Below, in pieces: positions 1 through 8,930 of a stretch of DNA of 24,994 bases (position 1 is its first letter; the number at the start of each line of letters is the position of its first letter). The notes beneath the pieces are model-generated. The model worked only from the letters and a program-made list of their open reading frames with translations, searched no databases and was not told the DNA's origin. Source of the stretch: Fibrobacterota bacterium. GTDB taxonomy: Bacteria > Fibrobacterota > Fibrobacteria > UBA5070. The position numbers were made by a program, and so were the translations under genes. Location: contig JADKBN010000022.1 in NCBI GenBank assembly GCA_016715065.1, forward strand, positions 1 to 24,994. The letters are read 5' to 3'.

Positions 1-400
1 CATGCCTTGGTGCCCACCAGTTCACGCCGACCACCGGTAGCCACCGACCATTTCGGTGCTGGCGTCGCAAATTCGCTCGCGATGCGGCCGGGTTCCCACT
101 TTTCATGCCCGGCTGGATCGAGAATCACGCTTGGTCCGGCCCGGAAATCTTGACCTTCTTGGTGCCGGTGGGAATGTCGATGACCTGGTCGACTCGGACC
201 GGGTCGGTGCCCTTGTTGGTGATTTGCACGGCAGACTTTCCGCCGTGGGCGGCGGGGTGACCAGGCCCCCAGACCTGCCAGCTGGACGGCGCTCTTTCTC
301 GAGTCGCCATTGACCAACAGAGGGAGGCGGCCAGGGCGGCGGAGGCGGTGGCACATAGGGCGAGGGTGAGAATTTTCTGTAGAACGGTCCTTTTTGGCAT
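1..400 (-). CDS. Secreted hypothetical protein, partial (C-terminus off the left edge)
   Basis: The reading frame starts at the ATG complementary to 398-400 and begins MPKRTVLQKILTLALCATAS, a basic start followed by a hydrophobic run, which looks like a Sec signal peptide. A segment reading AVQITNKGTDPVRVDQV follows; it resembles the beta-sandwich 'tissue-tension' domains in which exported proteins describe added protein-fold strands (DUF1573-like), but this is only a resemblance. The frame stops at 125-127. The other two minus-strand frames stay open to the left edge, one reading IQPGMKSGNP, so the stop is probably a frameshift and the gene likely continues beyond the window. No convincing ribosome binding site is visible. 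The gene diverges from typA. Function unknown. Confidence 0.42.
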
Positions 401-424
401 TGTCTGATGGTGGCTGGTTTCTGA

Positions 425-438
425 TTCCCGAGCGGGAA
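425..438. promoter_or_regulatory. Small perfect palindrome in the divergent intergenic region
   Basis: TTCCCG-AG-CGGGAA is a perfect 6+6 inverted repeat between the minus-strand secreted-protein gene and typA. It could be an operator half-site pair, but no promoter boxes can be placed around it with confidence. Confidence 0.2.
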
Positions 439-2485
439 AATGATAGAGTGTCTGCCAAGATTCCCAGGTCGGGTGAAACCAATTTCGCATCCTGCAATCT
501 AATCGGGGACGGACGCGACCATCACAGGTTCTGAGGAATCGCACCTAGAGGAGCAGATGCGCAACAGTGGACTGTTTCGTCCATCTTTGTGTTCGCCGCT
601 GTGACTGGGTGTCACCAGATGATCTCCCACCACAACCTCGGGTTTCTACCTTGCGCCCCAAATAGTCGAATCCAGCAAAATCACAACGTCGCCATCATCG
701 CGCACGTCGACCGCTTGAACCACGCTCGTCGACCAACTTCTCCGCCGGGGTGGAGCTTTCGCGAAAACCAGGAAGTCGCCGAGCGGGTCATGGACAACAA
801 CGATCTCGAGCGCGAGCGCGGGATCACGATCTTGTCCGAGGGCACGTCGATTTCCTACAAAGGGAACCCCATCAACATCATTGGACGCCCTGGACACGCA
901 AACTTCGTAAATCTGACTCAATCTCCTCTCCAATCGATATTCAAAATGTAGATAAACGCATCGGCTGCTCCCTCGCCCAAACGCCTTTGTCCTAAAGCGA
1001 CGCTCAACTAAAACCTCCACCTTATCGTTAGATGTAAACAAGATCAAGCGCGACAGTTTTGCGGTCCGACCGGATCCCTGGACAAGGTCTTCGACCTGTT
1101 CGTGGAGACTGAAGCGCCACCGACCAGCGGTTAGACACCCGCCCATCTTCGCCGCGGCCTGGCATGGGACCTGCCGCAAGGAAATGGAACGCCTGGACAC
1201 CGAACTTCACTCCGCTGTTCGGCATGATCGTCGACCAAGATCCGCCCCGACCGGAGAGACCGACGCGCTTCTCGATGGCACAGTCCAGCTCGCTGGACTA
1301 CTCGGAATTCCTGGGACGTCCATCGGCCGCCTGAAGCAAGGCACGCACCCTCAAAGGTGAAGCAGACCGTTGGACTTTCGCAGCCCGAAACGGCACCGTC
1401 AAGCGCACGCGCATCACCAAGATCGACGCTCCGTCGGACTCAAACGCCGAACGGCCCGATGTGGGTCCCGGCCAGATCTGGCGTCCAGTTGACGGCAGCG
1501 TTTCCGACTTCCAGCTCGGCGCACGGTGGCGGATCCCGAAAATCCCGTCGACCGGCCGCGCATCGCGGTGGATCCTCCCACCATCAGCATGATTTTCCAG
1601 GTCAACGACTCTCCCTTCTGCGGGCTTGAAGGCGGTTCGTCACCTCCACCCAGATCGGTGACAGGTGCGTCGCGAACGAAAACTTGGCGACGTGGCTCTG
1701 CACGTGACCCAGCAGGAGGACCCGTCAGGTTCACGGTGGCCGGTCGCGGCGTGCTGCCTGTCCATCCTGATCGAAGATGCGTCGCAGGAAGGCTCCTGGT
1801 CAGCGGTGGGTCGGCACAAGTGGTCCTGAAGAACACGTCGACGGCGAGGTCTGCGAAGATATCGAGATCTTCACCGTCGACGTCCCCACCGAGCACCCAG
1901 GGGCCCCGTCGTAACATCCAGGAATTGGGCAGCCGCCCGCCGACGACATGGTCCACCTGGAAACGCACGGCAACGCATTGAATATCGTCACCACATCCCC
2001 GTCGCGCGGACTCATCGGCCCCTGCGTTCCAGGTGTTGTCTCCACTCGCGGCTACATGATGATACGAACCTTGTTCCGGGGCTACAGAAGGCCGATCAGG
2101 GCGAGATCGCCGAGCACAAGGAAACGCGCTCATCTCGAAGGAAGAGGGCGAGACCACCCGGATCCTCCATGTTCAAGATGCAGGATCGCGTGTTGTTCAT
2201 CCATCAGGTACTTCGGTCTACGCCGGCATGATCCTCGGCGAACACTGCCGCGAAGACGACCTGATCGTGAATCTGGTCAAGGCGACAGCTCACCAACATG
2301 CGCACCACGGCCACGGGACGAAAACATCGTTCTCACGCCACCCCGCCCATGACGGAAGACGCGATCAGCTGGATCAACACCGACGAACTCGTCGAGATGA
2401 CGCCCCGCAATCCTCGTGAGAACGAGCGCAAGCGCCAGTCGCGTTCGAAAAACGTCGAAGGCGTAAGGGCCGTGGCGGCGCTCGA

Positions 2486-2501
2486 TCTCCATCGATGGAG
2501 A
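2486..2501. repeat. Loop-less palindrome of repeat unit 1
   Basis: TCTCCATC-GATGGAGA is a perfect 16-bp palindrome. It equals the unit 2 and 3 hairpin with the GCAA loop removed. Confidence 0.6.
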
Positions 2502-2576
2502 CGATACGCAAGCGCCAGTCGCCGTTCGAAAAACGTCGAAGAGGCGCAAGGGCCGTGGCGACTGCCGCGCGCGCTA

Positions 2577-2598
2577 GTCTCCATCGCAAGATGGAGAC
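2577..2598 (+). repeat. GCAA-tetraloop hairpin of repeat unit 2
   Basis: Nine-base-pair perfect stem GTCTCCATC (2577-2585) and GATGGAGAC (2590-2598) closed by GCAA, a GNRA-class RNA tetraloop if transcribed rightwards. No T-run follows, so it is not a standard intrinsic terminator. Confidence 0.7.
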
Positions 2599-2674
2599 GA
2601 AGTGTGCAGAAAGCGCCAGTCGCGTTCGAAAAATCGAAGAGGCGTAAGGGCCGTGGCGACTGCCGCGCGCGCCA

Positions 2675-2696
2675 GTCTCCATCGCAAGATGGAGAC
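2675..2696 (+). repeat. GCAA-tetraloop hairpin of repeat unit 3
   Basis: Identical 9-bp stem and GCAA loop to the unit 2 hairpin (stem 2675-2683 and 2688-2696). Confidence 0.7.
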
Positions 2697-2743
2697 GAAG
2701 ATGTGCCGAACCAGTCGCATTTCGAAACGTCCGAAGAGGCGTA

Positions 2744-2805
2744 GCACCGGTTCCATCAACGCGGTCATCGTGCTGGAAGAACGCCCGGTTTCCGGTGCCT
2801 TTTTC
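2744..2805 (+). terminator. Possible degraded terminator after typA
   Basis: GCACCGG (2744-2750) is complementary to CCGGTGC (2792-2798), and the second arm is followed by CTTTTTC. The 41-base loop is far too long for a normal intrinsic terminator, so this is weak. The region 2745-2857 shows no gene. Confidence 0.2.
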
Positions 2806-2843
2806 TATCTATCGGATCCGATCGCGTTCGGCCCTCCCAATAG

Positions 2844-2850
2844 AAGGAGG
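2844..2850 (+). promoter_or_regulatory. Strong Shine-Dalgarno fixing a GTG start
   Basis: AAGGAGG lies 7 bases before the GTG at 2858-2860 and supports that codon as the start of the first tail-fibre-like gene. Confidence 0.65.
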
Positions 2851-2857
2851 GAAGACC

Positions 2858-4381
2858 GTGAAGTCTGCCATCGTGACCTGTTTGGGCTGGATCGGTGCTG
2901 AGTTTCGCGGCAGGGTTGACGGAATTTAAGCCAGGTCAGCCTGCTCGCCTAGAGAATCAACAGCAATTTCCGTCGCTGGACTCCGCGATGCAGACGAAAG
3001 CGGAAACCAGGCCGGCATGGACGCTCTCGCGGCCTGGTCAACACCAAGGCCGAAGGCGCCTTGCCAGGACAGTCTTGCGGCGATCTCCGCTCGATCCACC
3101 GCGATAGCGCGGCGTTCGCCGGCTACCGGGCGAAGCTCGCGTGGAGCCTGTCCCAATCCGGCAGGTTGGACAGATTTCTTCTGATAGGGAAGCAAGGCGG
3201 ACCTTTCGACAACTTGGTGGGTGGAAAGGTGAAACAAGAAACAACTTCGACCTGCAGGGTTGATTTCCGGCGTCCCCACGAACGCCAACATCGCCTCAAG
3301 CTAGAGGCGTCGACCTTCTCCACTTTCCAGGCGAAGGTGAAAAGTCCGACAGCAGCGAAGTGGCGGGACAGATCGGCAACATTCAATCCACCGTCGCGGG
3401 TTGCCTACCGTCGCGATGCTGGACCTGAAGCTGGATGCAGCGAGTCTCCCAAGCTCTTGCGCACCGGGGATGCGGCACCTCTCCAGGGTGTATTTCAATT
3501 CGACGGTGGGCGATCTGGTCGACAAGGCACCTGGTTCGGCATGGGTCGATCAACATTCCTTACCTACGCAGTACACCGAGTCTCGAAGTTGGATCAGAAA
3601 TGCAGGTGGCCGGGTATTTCGGTCTCCGCCTTCACTAAGCAGCCCATTCTGGATCTTCCCGAGGCGAGCTTCCATGCGCCGACACTGGACGGGAAGAGGG
3701 CTTTGGCACTCGGGGAACACGGATCCCGCCGCCTTCGGCTGACCACGAAGGGGCCAGTTTTCGCGGGCAGAGGGCCAGCGAGATCACCACGGTTTCAACG
3801 ACAAATTCGACGTTGGGGACCTCGGCGGGAACTATTGGCCTCGATTCGTCACACGGACTTCCCGCTGGTACGACGGCCATTGGCAGATTGAAACGTCGGT
3901 CGGGTACGGAGCCGAGTGCGGAATTTGGGATCACCTCGGAAATTCCGACTTGCGGGTTTCTCGTCGGATTGACGGAGACCAGGATCTTTGGCGACCTGGT
4001 TTTGCCAACCGGGAAATTGGCCGCGGCGACGAAAAGCATCGATGGGCGACCTGCGCATCACCGGTAAGCTCACCACTCCCCGGCGCCACCCGCCGACTCG
4101 TGTTCGAGCCTGACTACGATCTCGCGTCGTTGGCGGAAATCAAGCCTTCGCCAAAGTCAACAAGCACCTGCCGGAGAGTTCCTTCGGCGTCGGCCAACAA
4201 AAAACGGGGTCGATGTCGCCGGGATGAACATGATCCTCCTGAAGAAGGTGGAGGAGCTGACCTTGCATGCGATCGCAGCAGCAGAAGGTGCTTGAAGCGC
4301 AGCGGTCGATTTGGCCGACCAAAGCCCGATTGGATCGGCTGGAGGCGATGCGAGGCAGTAGAGGTCCGCGTTGCCCGGTAG
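2858..4381 (+). pseudogene. Tail-fibre-like protein, paralogue A, heavily frameshifted
   Basis: The GTG start behind a strong Shine-Dalgarno opens VKSAIVTCLGWIG, a signal-like hydrophobic start. A frame change then gives GLTEFKPGQPARLENQQQFP and SLDSAMQTKAE, which align with LIQFEANKPAIARDVNENF and RLDTAIQNRA of paralogue C. The middle (about 3060-4040) cannot be followed in any frame; fragments such as ITTVSTTNSTLGTSAGTIGL are low-complexity Ser/Thr/Gly, as in fibre shafts. The end is clear: GDLRITGKLTTP, VFEPDY.LA.LAEI, NKHLPE, GVDVAGMNMILLKKVEELTL, then a coiled-coil-like RLDRLEAMR. This C-terminal module is common in Bacteroidota/Fibrobacterota-type 'tail fiber domain' proteins and may be a trimerising or chaperone-like part. 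The stop is uncertain (TAG at 4359-4361, or the one at 4381). Most damaged of the three copies. Confidence 0.6.
4044..4277 (+). repeat. C-terminal module copy in paralogue A
   Basis: First of three related ~235-245 bp segments, from GGGCGACCTGCGCATCACC to CTTGCATGCGATCGCA. It is more diverged and more indel-damaged than the copies in B and C. Confidence 0.7.
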
Positions 4382-4455
4382 TTCGAACCGAGAATCGGAA
4401 CGGGGTGGAATTACTTTGTGAGGCAGAACGCCGATTCTCATTCAGAGGTTCTTCC

Positions 4456-5941
4456 ATGCGCCAGCCCGTAATGTTGTCCGTCTTGATCCCCGCTCTTGGG
4501 TTTTCCACCGAGCTCATCCAATTCGAGTCGGGGAGAAAGCCGCGATCGCTCGTGACGTGAACGAACTTCATGCGCCTGGATACGGCCATCCAGAACCGTG
4601 CGGTCAAGTCCGTCCAGGAGGACGTAGCCGCTTCTCTGAAAGCGACAGATGCATCCTTGAAAGCCACCGACGCCGCCCTCAAGGAGTCCAAGCGACCATC
4701 GGACAGATCCAGACAAGCAAAGTCGATCAGAGCGCGATGGAAAGGCTCTTGGGGCCAAGGCCGACACCGGGACTTTGGCGGACCTTGCTCGCAAACACAA
4801 GTCGGACCTCGAGTCCGTGAACACCACGCTCAAAGGCGCGCTGACCTCCGGCAACCTTTCCGGTATCCGCGACACCCTGAAGCTCAAGGCTGACACGATG
4901 ACCTTCGGTCTTTTCAAGCGGCAGACAGAATCTGCATTGGCGGGGAAACAGGCCGGCCTCGGATTCGCTCCGCTCAACAGCGCGGGAGGGACAATTTCTG
5001 GCGAGTTGTCGATTTCCAAGGCGCTGACGGTGGGTGGGGCTGTGTCCGCGGGGGCTTCCAAACCGGCGGGAATGAGCGCGTTGCGCGGAGGGTTCGATAC
5101 TCTGGCGGTTGCGGGTGGTCAATTCGAAATGTACCCGGACGGCGAGCATGGCGCGATCTACGGGGACAAGTCCGGTCCGCACGGTCCTGGCAATTATTCC
5201 GTGGCCTGGAAGCGGGATGGTTCGGCGACCTTCCTCCGTACAGCAAACCAATATCTCGCGATCCGCGCGGCTGCGGATGCGCCGGTGTTCGGTGATGGCA
5301 AAGCGGAACGGGCAGTCTACCACACAGGGAATTTCCCGTTCGCCACCACATTCATCGAACGGGGAGATGCTCCTGCGGATTGGACCTTGTTGAATACGAT
5401 CGGCGGGTATTCCATTGCCATCCGGGGAGTGCAACGGTCCGACAGAACCCCATTTACGACTATGGGGATCTCGTGGTCATGGCCAGCGGCGAAAGAAGAC
5501 CCAGATCTACTTCTCGCATTCCGGTGATATCGGACCCGGAGCAAGTGGAACGCGACGGACTGGTCGACTTGGCAGCGGTGGATGACCTCCCCTAGGCGGC
5601 ACGATCACGGGCGACCTGCATCACCGGAAAGCTCACCACCCCCTCCTGGCGCCACACCCGCCGACTACGTGTTCGAGCCCGACTACAAGTTGGCGCCCTT
5701 GGCCGAAATCGAAGCCTTCACCAAGGCCAACAAACACCTTCCGGAGGTTCCTTCCGCAGCGGAGATGACCACCCAAGGCGTCGATGTGGCTTCGATGAAC
5801 ATGGTTCTCCTGAAAAAGGTGGAAGAGCTGACCTTGCATGCCATCGCCCAGGAAAAAGCGATACATGAGCAGAAAATGTCCTTCGAAACTCGTTTGCGCG
5901 ATCTTGAAAAAGCCATCGCCAAGCAGAACGAATCACGCTAA
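4456..5941 (+). CDS. Tail-fibre-like protein, paralogue B (frameshifted)
   Basis: ATG at 4456 with AGAGG seven bases upstream opens MRQPVMLSVLIPALGFSTEL, a signal-peptide-like start that aligns residue for residue in length with paralogue C up to LIQFE. Frame changes near 4535, 4690, 5430 and 5600 are needed. The order is: N-terminal IARDVNE..RLDTAIQNRAV; a helical stretch with repeated SLKATDASLKATDAALK (likely coiled coil); a beta-rich part with GGTISGELSISKALTVGGAV; a conserved YPDGEHGAIYGD and GNYSVAWKRDGSATFLRT block; a variable part (WTLLNTIGGYSIAIRG); and the C-terminal module ADYVFEPDYKLAPLAEIEAF, NKHLPEVPSAAEM, NMVLLKKVEELTLHAIAQE, ending in a charged helix. This is probably an exported or surface fibrous protein. 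Its exact role is unknown, and a phage origin is possible but no other phage gene is nearby. Confidence 0.72.
5609..5853 (+). repeat. C-terminal module copy in paralogue B
   Basis: About 245 bp, very similar at DNA level to the copy at 7013-7257, including long shared runs such as CGTGTTCGAGCCCGA and ACCTTGCATGCCATCGCCCA. Confidence 0.8.
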
Positions 5942-5976
5942 CCGTTTTGAGTTCCCATCCGAGGAGCATGCACCAG

Positions 5977-7320
5977 ATGACCAGATTCCACCTCACGTTA
6001 CTTGTTGTTCCTGCGATGACCGGGGCGACAGGGCTCATCCAGTTCGAAGCCAACAAGCCAGCCATCGCCCGGGATGTGAACGAAAATTTCACACGCCTTG
6101 ACACAGCCATCCAAAATCGGGCCACCAAACCCAGCCTGGAGGCGACCGACGGAGCACTGAAGTCGGTCCTGGCCACGGTCGGCCAACTGCAGTCCGCAAA
6201 GGCGGACCAAAGCGGCTTGGACCAGTTGAAGCAAAAACAGAAGACCGACAGCGCGACCTTGGCAGGGGGCATCAAGGAGCCTTGACGCCGGCGAACTTGT
6301 CTGGCCTTCGCGACACCCTCAAAGCCGCAGGACGCTGGGCTTCGTGCCGCTGAGCATCAAAGGCGGCACCGTACAGGGCGATCTCAAGATCGAGAAGACA
6401 CTTTCTGTTGGCGTGTTCAAATCTCCCATGTTGCAAGCCGACACCCTGGTGGTTTCCGGCAGCAGGCTGACCTTGTATCCGGACGGCTTGGCGAGCGCGA
6501 TCTACGGAGACGATGTCGGGACGCCTTCCGGAGGGAACTATTCGGTGGCTTGGCTGCGCAACGGCTCGGCAAGCTACCTCCGCGCGCACGGGAAATATTT
6601 GGGTGTGCGCCTCAGCGAGGGTGCTCCGTCTACAGCGATGGTGTGGCGGAGCGGGCCGTGCTGCACACGGAATGTTCGACACCACCCGCTACATGAAAGT
6701 CGATGCGGTGGTGATGAGAGGCAGCGAGGCCAACGACATCACCACCAAAATCAATCCCAACGGCCAGATGAAGAGCCTGGGCAACAGCTTCTCCTCGATC
6801 CGAAACGCCCTGGATTTTGCCTGGTACGGATCCCACTGGCAGATCGGAAACATGCGAAGCAGCAACGTCGCTTCCGATGGATTCGGGATTTCCCAGGAGA
6901 CTCGGCCCTGAAGTTCCTGGTTCGGGAAGGCGGCGCGACCGTGTACGGGAACCTCGATGTCACGGGGACCATCAGCTCCGCGGCCGCCATCGCGGCAGGC
7001 TCGGCAAGTCTTGGTGATGTGCGCATCACCGGCAAGCTCACCACCCCTCCCGGCGCCACGCCCGCCGATTACGTGTTCGAGCCCGAATACACGTTGGCAC
7101 CCTTGGCCGAAATCGAGGCTTTCACCAAGGCCAACAAACACCTGCCGGAGGTTCCCTCCGCAGCGGAGATGACCGCAAGCGGGGTGGATGTGGCCGCCAT
7201 GAACATGGTTCTCCTGAAGAAGGTGGAAGAATTGACCTTGCATGCCATCGCCCAGGAAAGCGCCTGGACCAGCAGCAAAAACAGATCGAACAGTTGCGCG
7301 AGGAACGATCGAATCGATAG
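5977..7320 (+). CDS. Tail-fibre-like protein, paralogue C (frameshifted)
   Basis: Two in-frame ATGs exist. The second (5977) is preferred because GAGGAG (5961-5966) then sits 10 bases upstream and the N-terminus aligns with paralogue B without gaps. The start MTRFHLTLLVVPAMTGATG is signal-like. Next come LIQFEANKPAIARDVNENF, a helix with TVGQLQSAKADQSGLDQL, and NLSGLRDTLKAA (shared with B). A beta-rich part follows: GGTVQGDLKIEKTLSVGVF, LYPDGLASAIYGD, GNYSVAWLRNGSASYLR. A variable region carries MKVDAVVMRGSEANDITTKI, then GDVRITGKLTTPPGATPADY and the C-terminal module, ending LDQQQKQIEQLREERSNR at TAG 7318-7320. Frame changes occur near 6283, 6632, 6905 and 7262. The last gene of the array; it ends 83 bases before the hemerythrin start. 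Confidence 0.75.
7013..7257 (+). repeat. C-terminal module copy in paralogue C
   Basis: Third copy of the module. It is closer to the copy in B than to the copy in A, which fits either a recent duplication or gene conversion between B and C. Confidence 0.8.
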
Positions 7321-7403
7321 ACTCTCCGGAGGAGTCGGAGGTCCTATATTTGTGGCAAGGCGAGCCGCTCCTGGACAGGGAGCTCGGCTCCAGGGAGGAT
7401 GCG

Positions 7404-7832
7404 ATGTCGCTTTTGCGCTGGAAGGACGAGTACCTGACCCAGGTCGAAGAAATCGACAATCAGCATCGTCGTTTGTTTGATCTGATCAACGGGATCTACG
7501 ACTTGATCCGGGTGGGAAGAGGCTCGGCCAACATCGTCGAGGCGCTCGGCGAAGTCCTGGAGTTCACCCAGTTCCATTTCGCCACCGAAGAGAAGTTCAT
7601 GGACGCGACGTCGTTTCCCGCCGCCGCGCGGCACAACGGCGAGCATGAACGACTTCTGGACCAAATCCGCGAGCTGCGACGCTCGATCCGGGATGGCCGA
7701 ACCGTCATGTCCATGAACGAGATGTATTTCCTGAAAGATTGGCTCCTCAGCCACTTCCAGGGGCCTGATCGCGGGCTCGCCTCGCACCTTTTGATCCGTG
7801 CGGTCCCATTGATCGAAGACGCGGCGATCTAG
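7404..7832 (+). CDS. Bacteriohemerythrin
   Basis: A 142-residue single-domain protein starting MSLLRWKDEYLTQVEEIDNQ, with GGGAGG (7393-7398) five bases before the ATG. An upstream in-frame extension exists but overlaps paralogue C and is not needed. All seven diiron ligands of the family are visible: His21 (DNQH), His58 and Glu62 (HFATE), His77 and His81 (HNGEH), His117 and Asp122 (HFQGPD). The protein should bind O2 reversibly at a carboxylate-bridged diiron site in the cytoplasm, for oxygen storage, delivery or sensing; which one cannot be told here. The frame is undamaged. It stands alone between the fibre-like array and the envelope block, with an 80-base gap downstream that holds only a purine-rich stretch. 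Confidence 0.93.
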   Translation: MSLLRWKDEYLTQVEEIDNQHRRLFDLINGIYDLIRVGRGSANIVEALGEVLEFTQFHFATEEKFMDATSFPAAARHNGEHERLLDQIRELRRSIRDGRTVMSMNEMYFLKDWLLSHFQGPDRGLASHLLIRAVPLIEDAAI

Positions 7833-7912
7833 TTCGGCATCGACGCGTTGCGACTTCTCCAAAAACTCCTCTCCCGCCAAGGGGAGGGAATAACCAAATT
7901 TCCTCTCTACAG

Positions 7913-8930
7913 ATGGATCGGCGACGGAATTTCGGACGATGGTGGGCGTTTCTTTGCGCTCTAGCCGTCAATGGTTTGGCGGAGTGTCCGGCTGCCTTGT
8001 TTCAGCAAGGTGTGGAGTTTGCCGCAAAAGGGCGGACCTCCGAAGCGCTGGGAGTTTTCCGGGCGGTGACGGAAAAGGATTCCTCCTGCTTGGAAGCTTG
8101 GAACAATCGCGCCGCCTTGGAAGCTGCGCAGGGCGACTTGTTTGGCTCCCAGCGTAGTTTGGCCAGGGCATTGGCGGTGCGACGCGACGTCCAATCGGTG
8201 GCGACCAATCTGGAAAAGCTTCGCTCCCGGATGGCCAGACTTGCCTACGACAGCGCTTTTGGCACACTCGAAACTGCCAGCTTTGCAATTGGATTTGCAA
8301 AAGCAACTGTCCAAACCTCCCCGAACGAAGCCATCGACGGATTCCGACGGCCTTGCCCGTGCCCTCACCCGCGCCCGCCAGGAAATCGACGATCTGACCC
8401 GGATCCGCGATTCCCTCCTCTCCAGCGGAAGGGTCGCCATGGTCAGCTCCGACGCACAAACCAAGGAAAGCGCGTCTGTCGAGACACCTCGCCTCACCCT
8501 CCCGGAAAAGGTTCCGGTTGCTCCGTTGCCGCCGCCGCCGGAAGTCGACCCTGTGCCCGTTGGGCCACTTTTCCGCCCCACCGAGACTCCCGAGGTCGCA
8601 GCGCTTCGCACCCTTCGCGCATGGGCGGCCGCTTGGTCGGCACAGGACGTGGATGCCTACCTGGGCTTTTACGATGCTCAATTTGTCCTTCCGGAAAAAC
8701 TGTCTCGCCAGGCGTGGGAAGCGCGCAGGCGAGAGCGGATTTCGGCGCCCAAGGCCATCAAGGTGGAGATGGTTTCGCCGCAGGTCAAGTTGACGGGACC
8801 CGACAAGGTCGAGATCACTTACAAACAGTTGTACCAAACCGATGAAGCGAAGCTTGTTTTGCGTAAACGCATTGTCTTGACAAAGAAAGGAAAGGAGTGG
8901 AAGATCGTATCGGAAAGAGAGGCGGGATGA
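7913..8930 (+). CDS. Exported TPR protein with C-terminal NTF2-like (Cds6-type) domain, one frameshift
   Basis: ATG at 7913 opens MDRRRNFGRWWAFLCALAVN, a signal peptide ending near GLAE. Residues about 26-95 form TPR-like helices (FQQGVEFAAKGRTSEALGVF, CLEAWNNRAALEAAQGDL). Near 8262-8285 the frame must shift by one to continue into LQLDLQKQLSK, a helical stretch (LARALTRARQEIDDLTRIRD), a proline-rich linker (VAPLPPPPEVDPVPVGP) and a C-terminal domain from about 8590 (LRTLRAWAAAWSAQDVDAYL) to the end. That last part matches the NTF2-like domain found at the C-terminus of Cds6-type L,D-transpeptidases and resembles the same region of the next gene. There is no catalytic YkuD domain. The stop overlaps the next start as ATGA (8927-8930), so the two are translationally coupled. 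It is probably a periplasmic partner or regulator of the transpeptidase. No clear Shine-Dalgarno is seen. Confidence 0.75.

Larger units (their letters stand above)
2427..2741 (+). repeat. Tandem repeat, about 3.4 units of 80-101 bp, at the 3' end of typA
   Basis: Units start at about 2427 (80 bp), 2507 (101 bp), 2608 (95 bp) and 2703 (partial, about 39 bp). Each begins near AAGCGCCAGTCGCGTTCGAA, runs through GGGCCGTGGCG and ends in a hairpin GTCTCCATC-GCAA-GATGGAGAC. The first unit lacks the four loop bases and about 20 bp of the GC-rich linker. The unit follows directly on the conserved TypA C-terminal block, so it encodes a basic C-terminal tail (RKRQ.., KNVEEA.., KRRKGRGDCRARQ.. depending on frame) or marks a duplicated gene end. 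Confidence 0.8.
661..2744 (+). pseudogene. typA: TypA/BipA ribosome-associated translational GTPase, heavily frameshifted
   Basis: Blocks of TypA/BipA appear in the correct order but in changing frames. They are NVAIIAHVD (685-711), ENQEVAERVMDNNDLERERG (from 763, switch I region), INII..PGHA (871-900, G3), NKI (1037-1045, G4), LDKVFDLFVE (about 1078-1107), SLDYSEFLG (about 1287), IGRLKQGT (about 1322), PPTISMIFQVNDSPFCG (about 1576), SRGLIG (about 1999) and AISWINTDELVEMTPRNPR (about 2361-2418). The P-loop HGKTT is scrambled at 712-726, although the following bases still encode TTLVDQLL in another frame. The start is unclear. A lost base near 664 would give MSRIQQ directly before the GTPase fold. 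TypA is a ribosome-binding GTPase used in stress and cold growth and in 50S assembly. As written, no functional protein can be made, but I think sequence error is likelier than decay. The stop used here (2742-2744) lies after the tandem repeat. Confidence 0.85.

Noticed and set aside
557..604. 15-codon ORF (MRNSGLFRPSLCSPL) behind GAGGAG as a leader peptide of typA
   Set aside because: The region is full of indels, so the short ORF may just be the broken start of a longer frame. No attenuator-like structure follows.
2427..2741. CRISPR array
   Set aside because: The repeats are directly abutting 80-101 bp units without unique spacers, so this is a tandem duplication, not repeat-spacer alternation.
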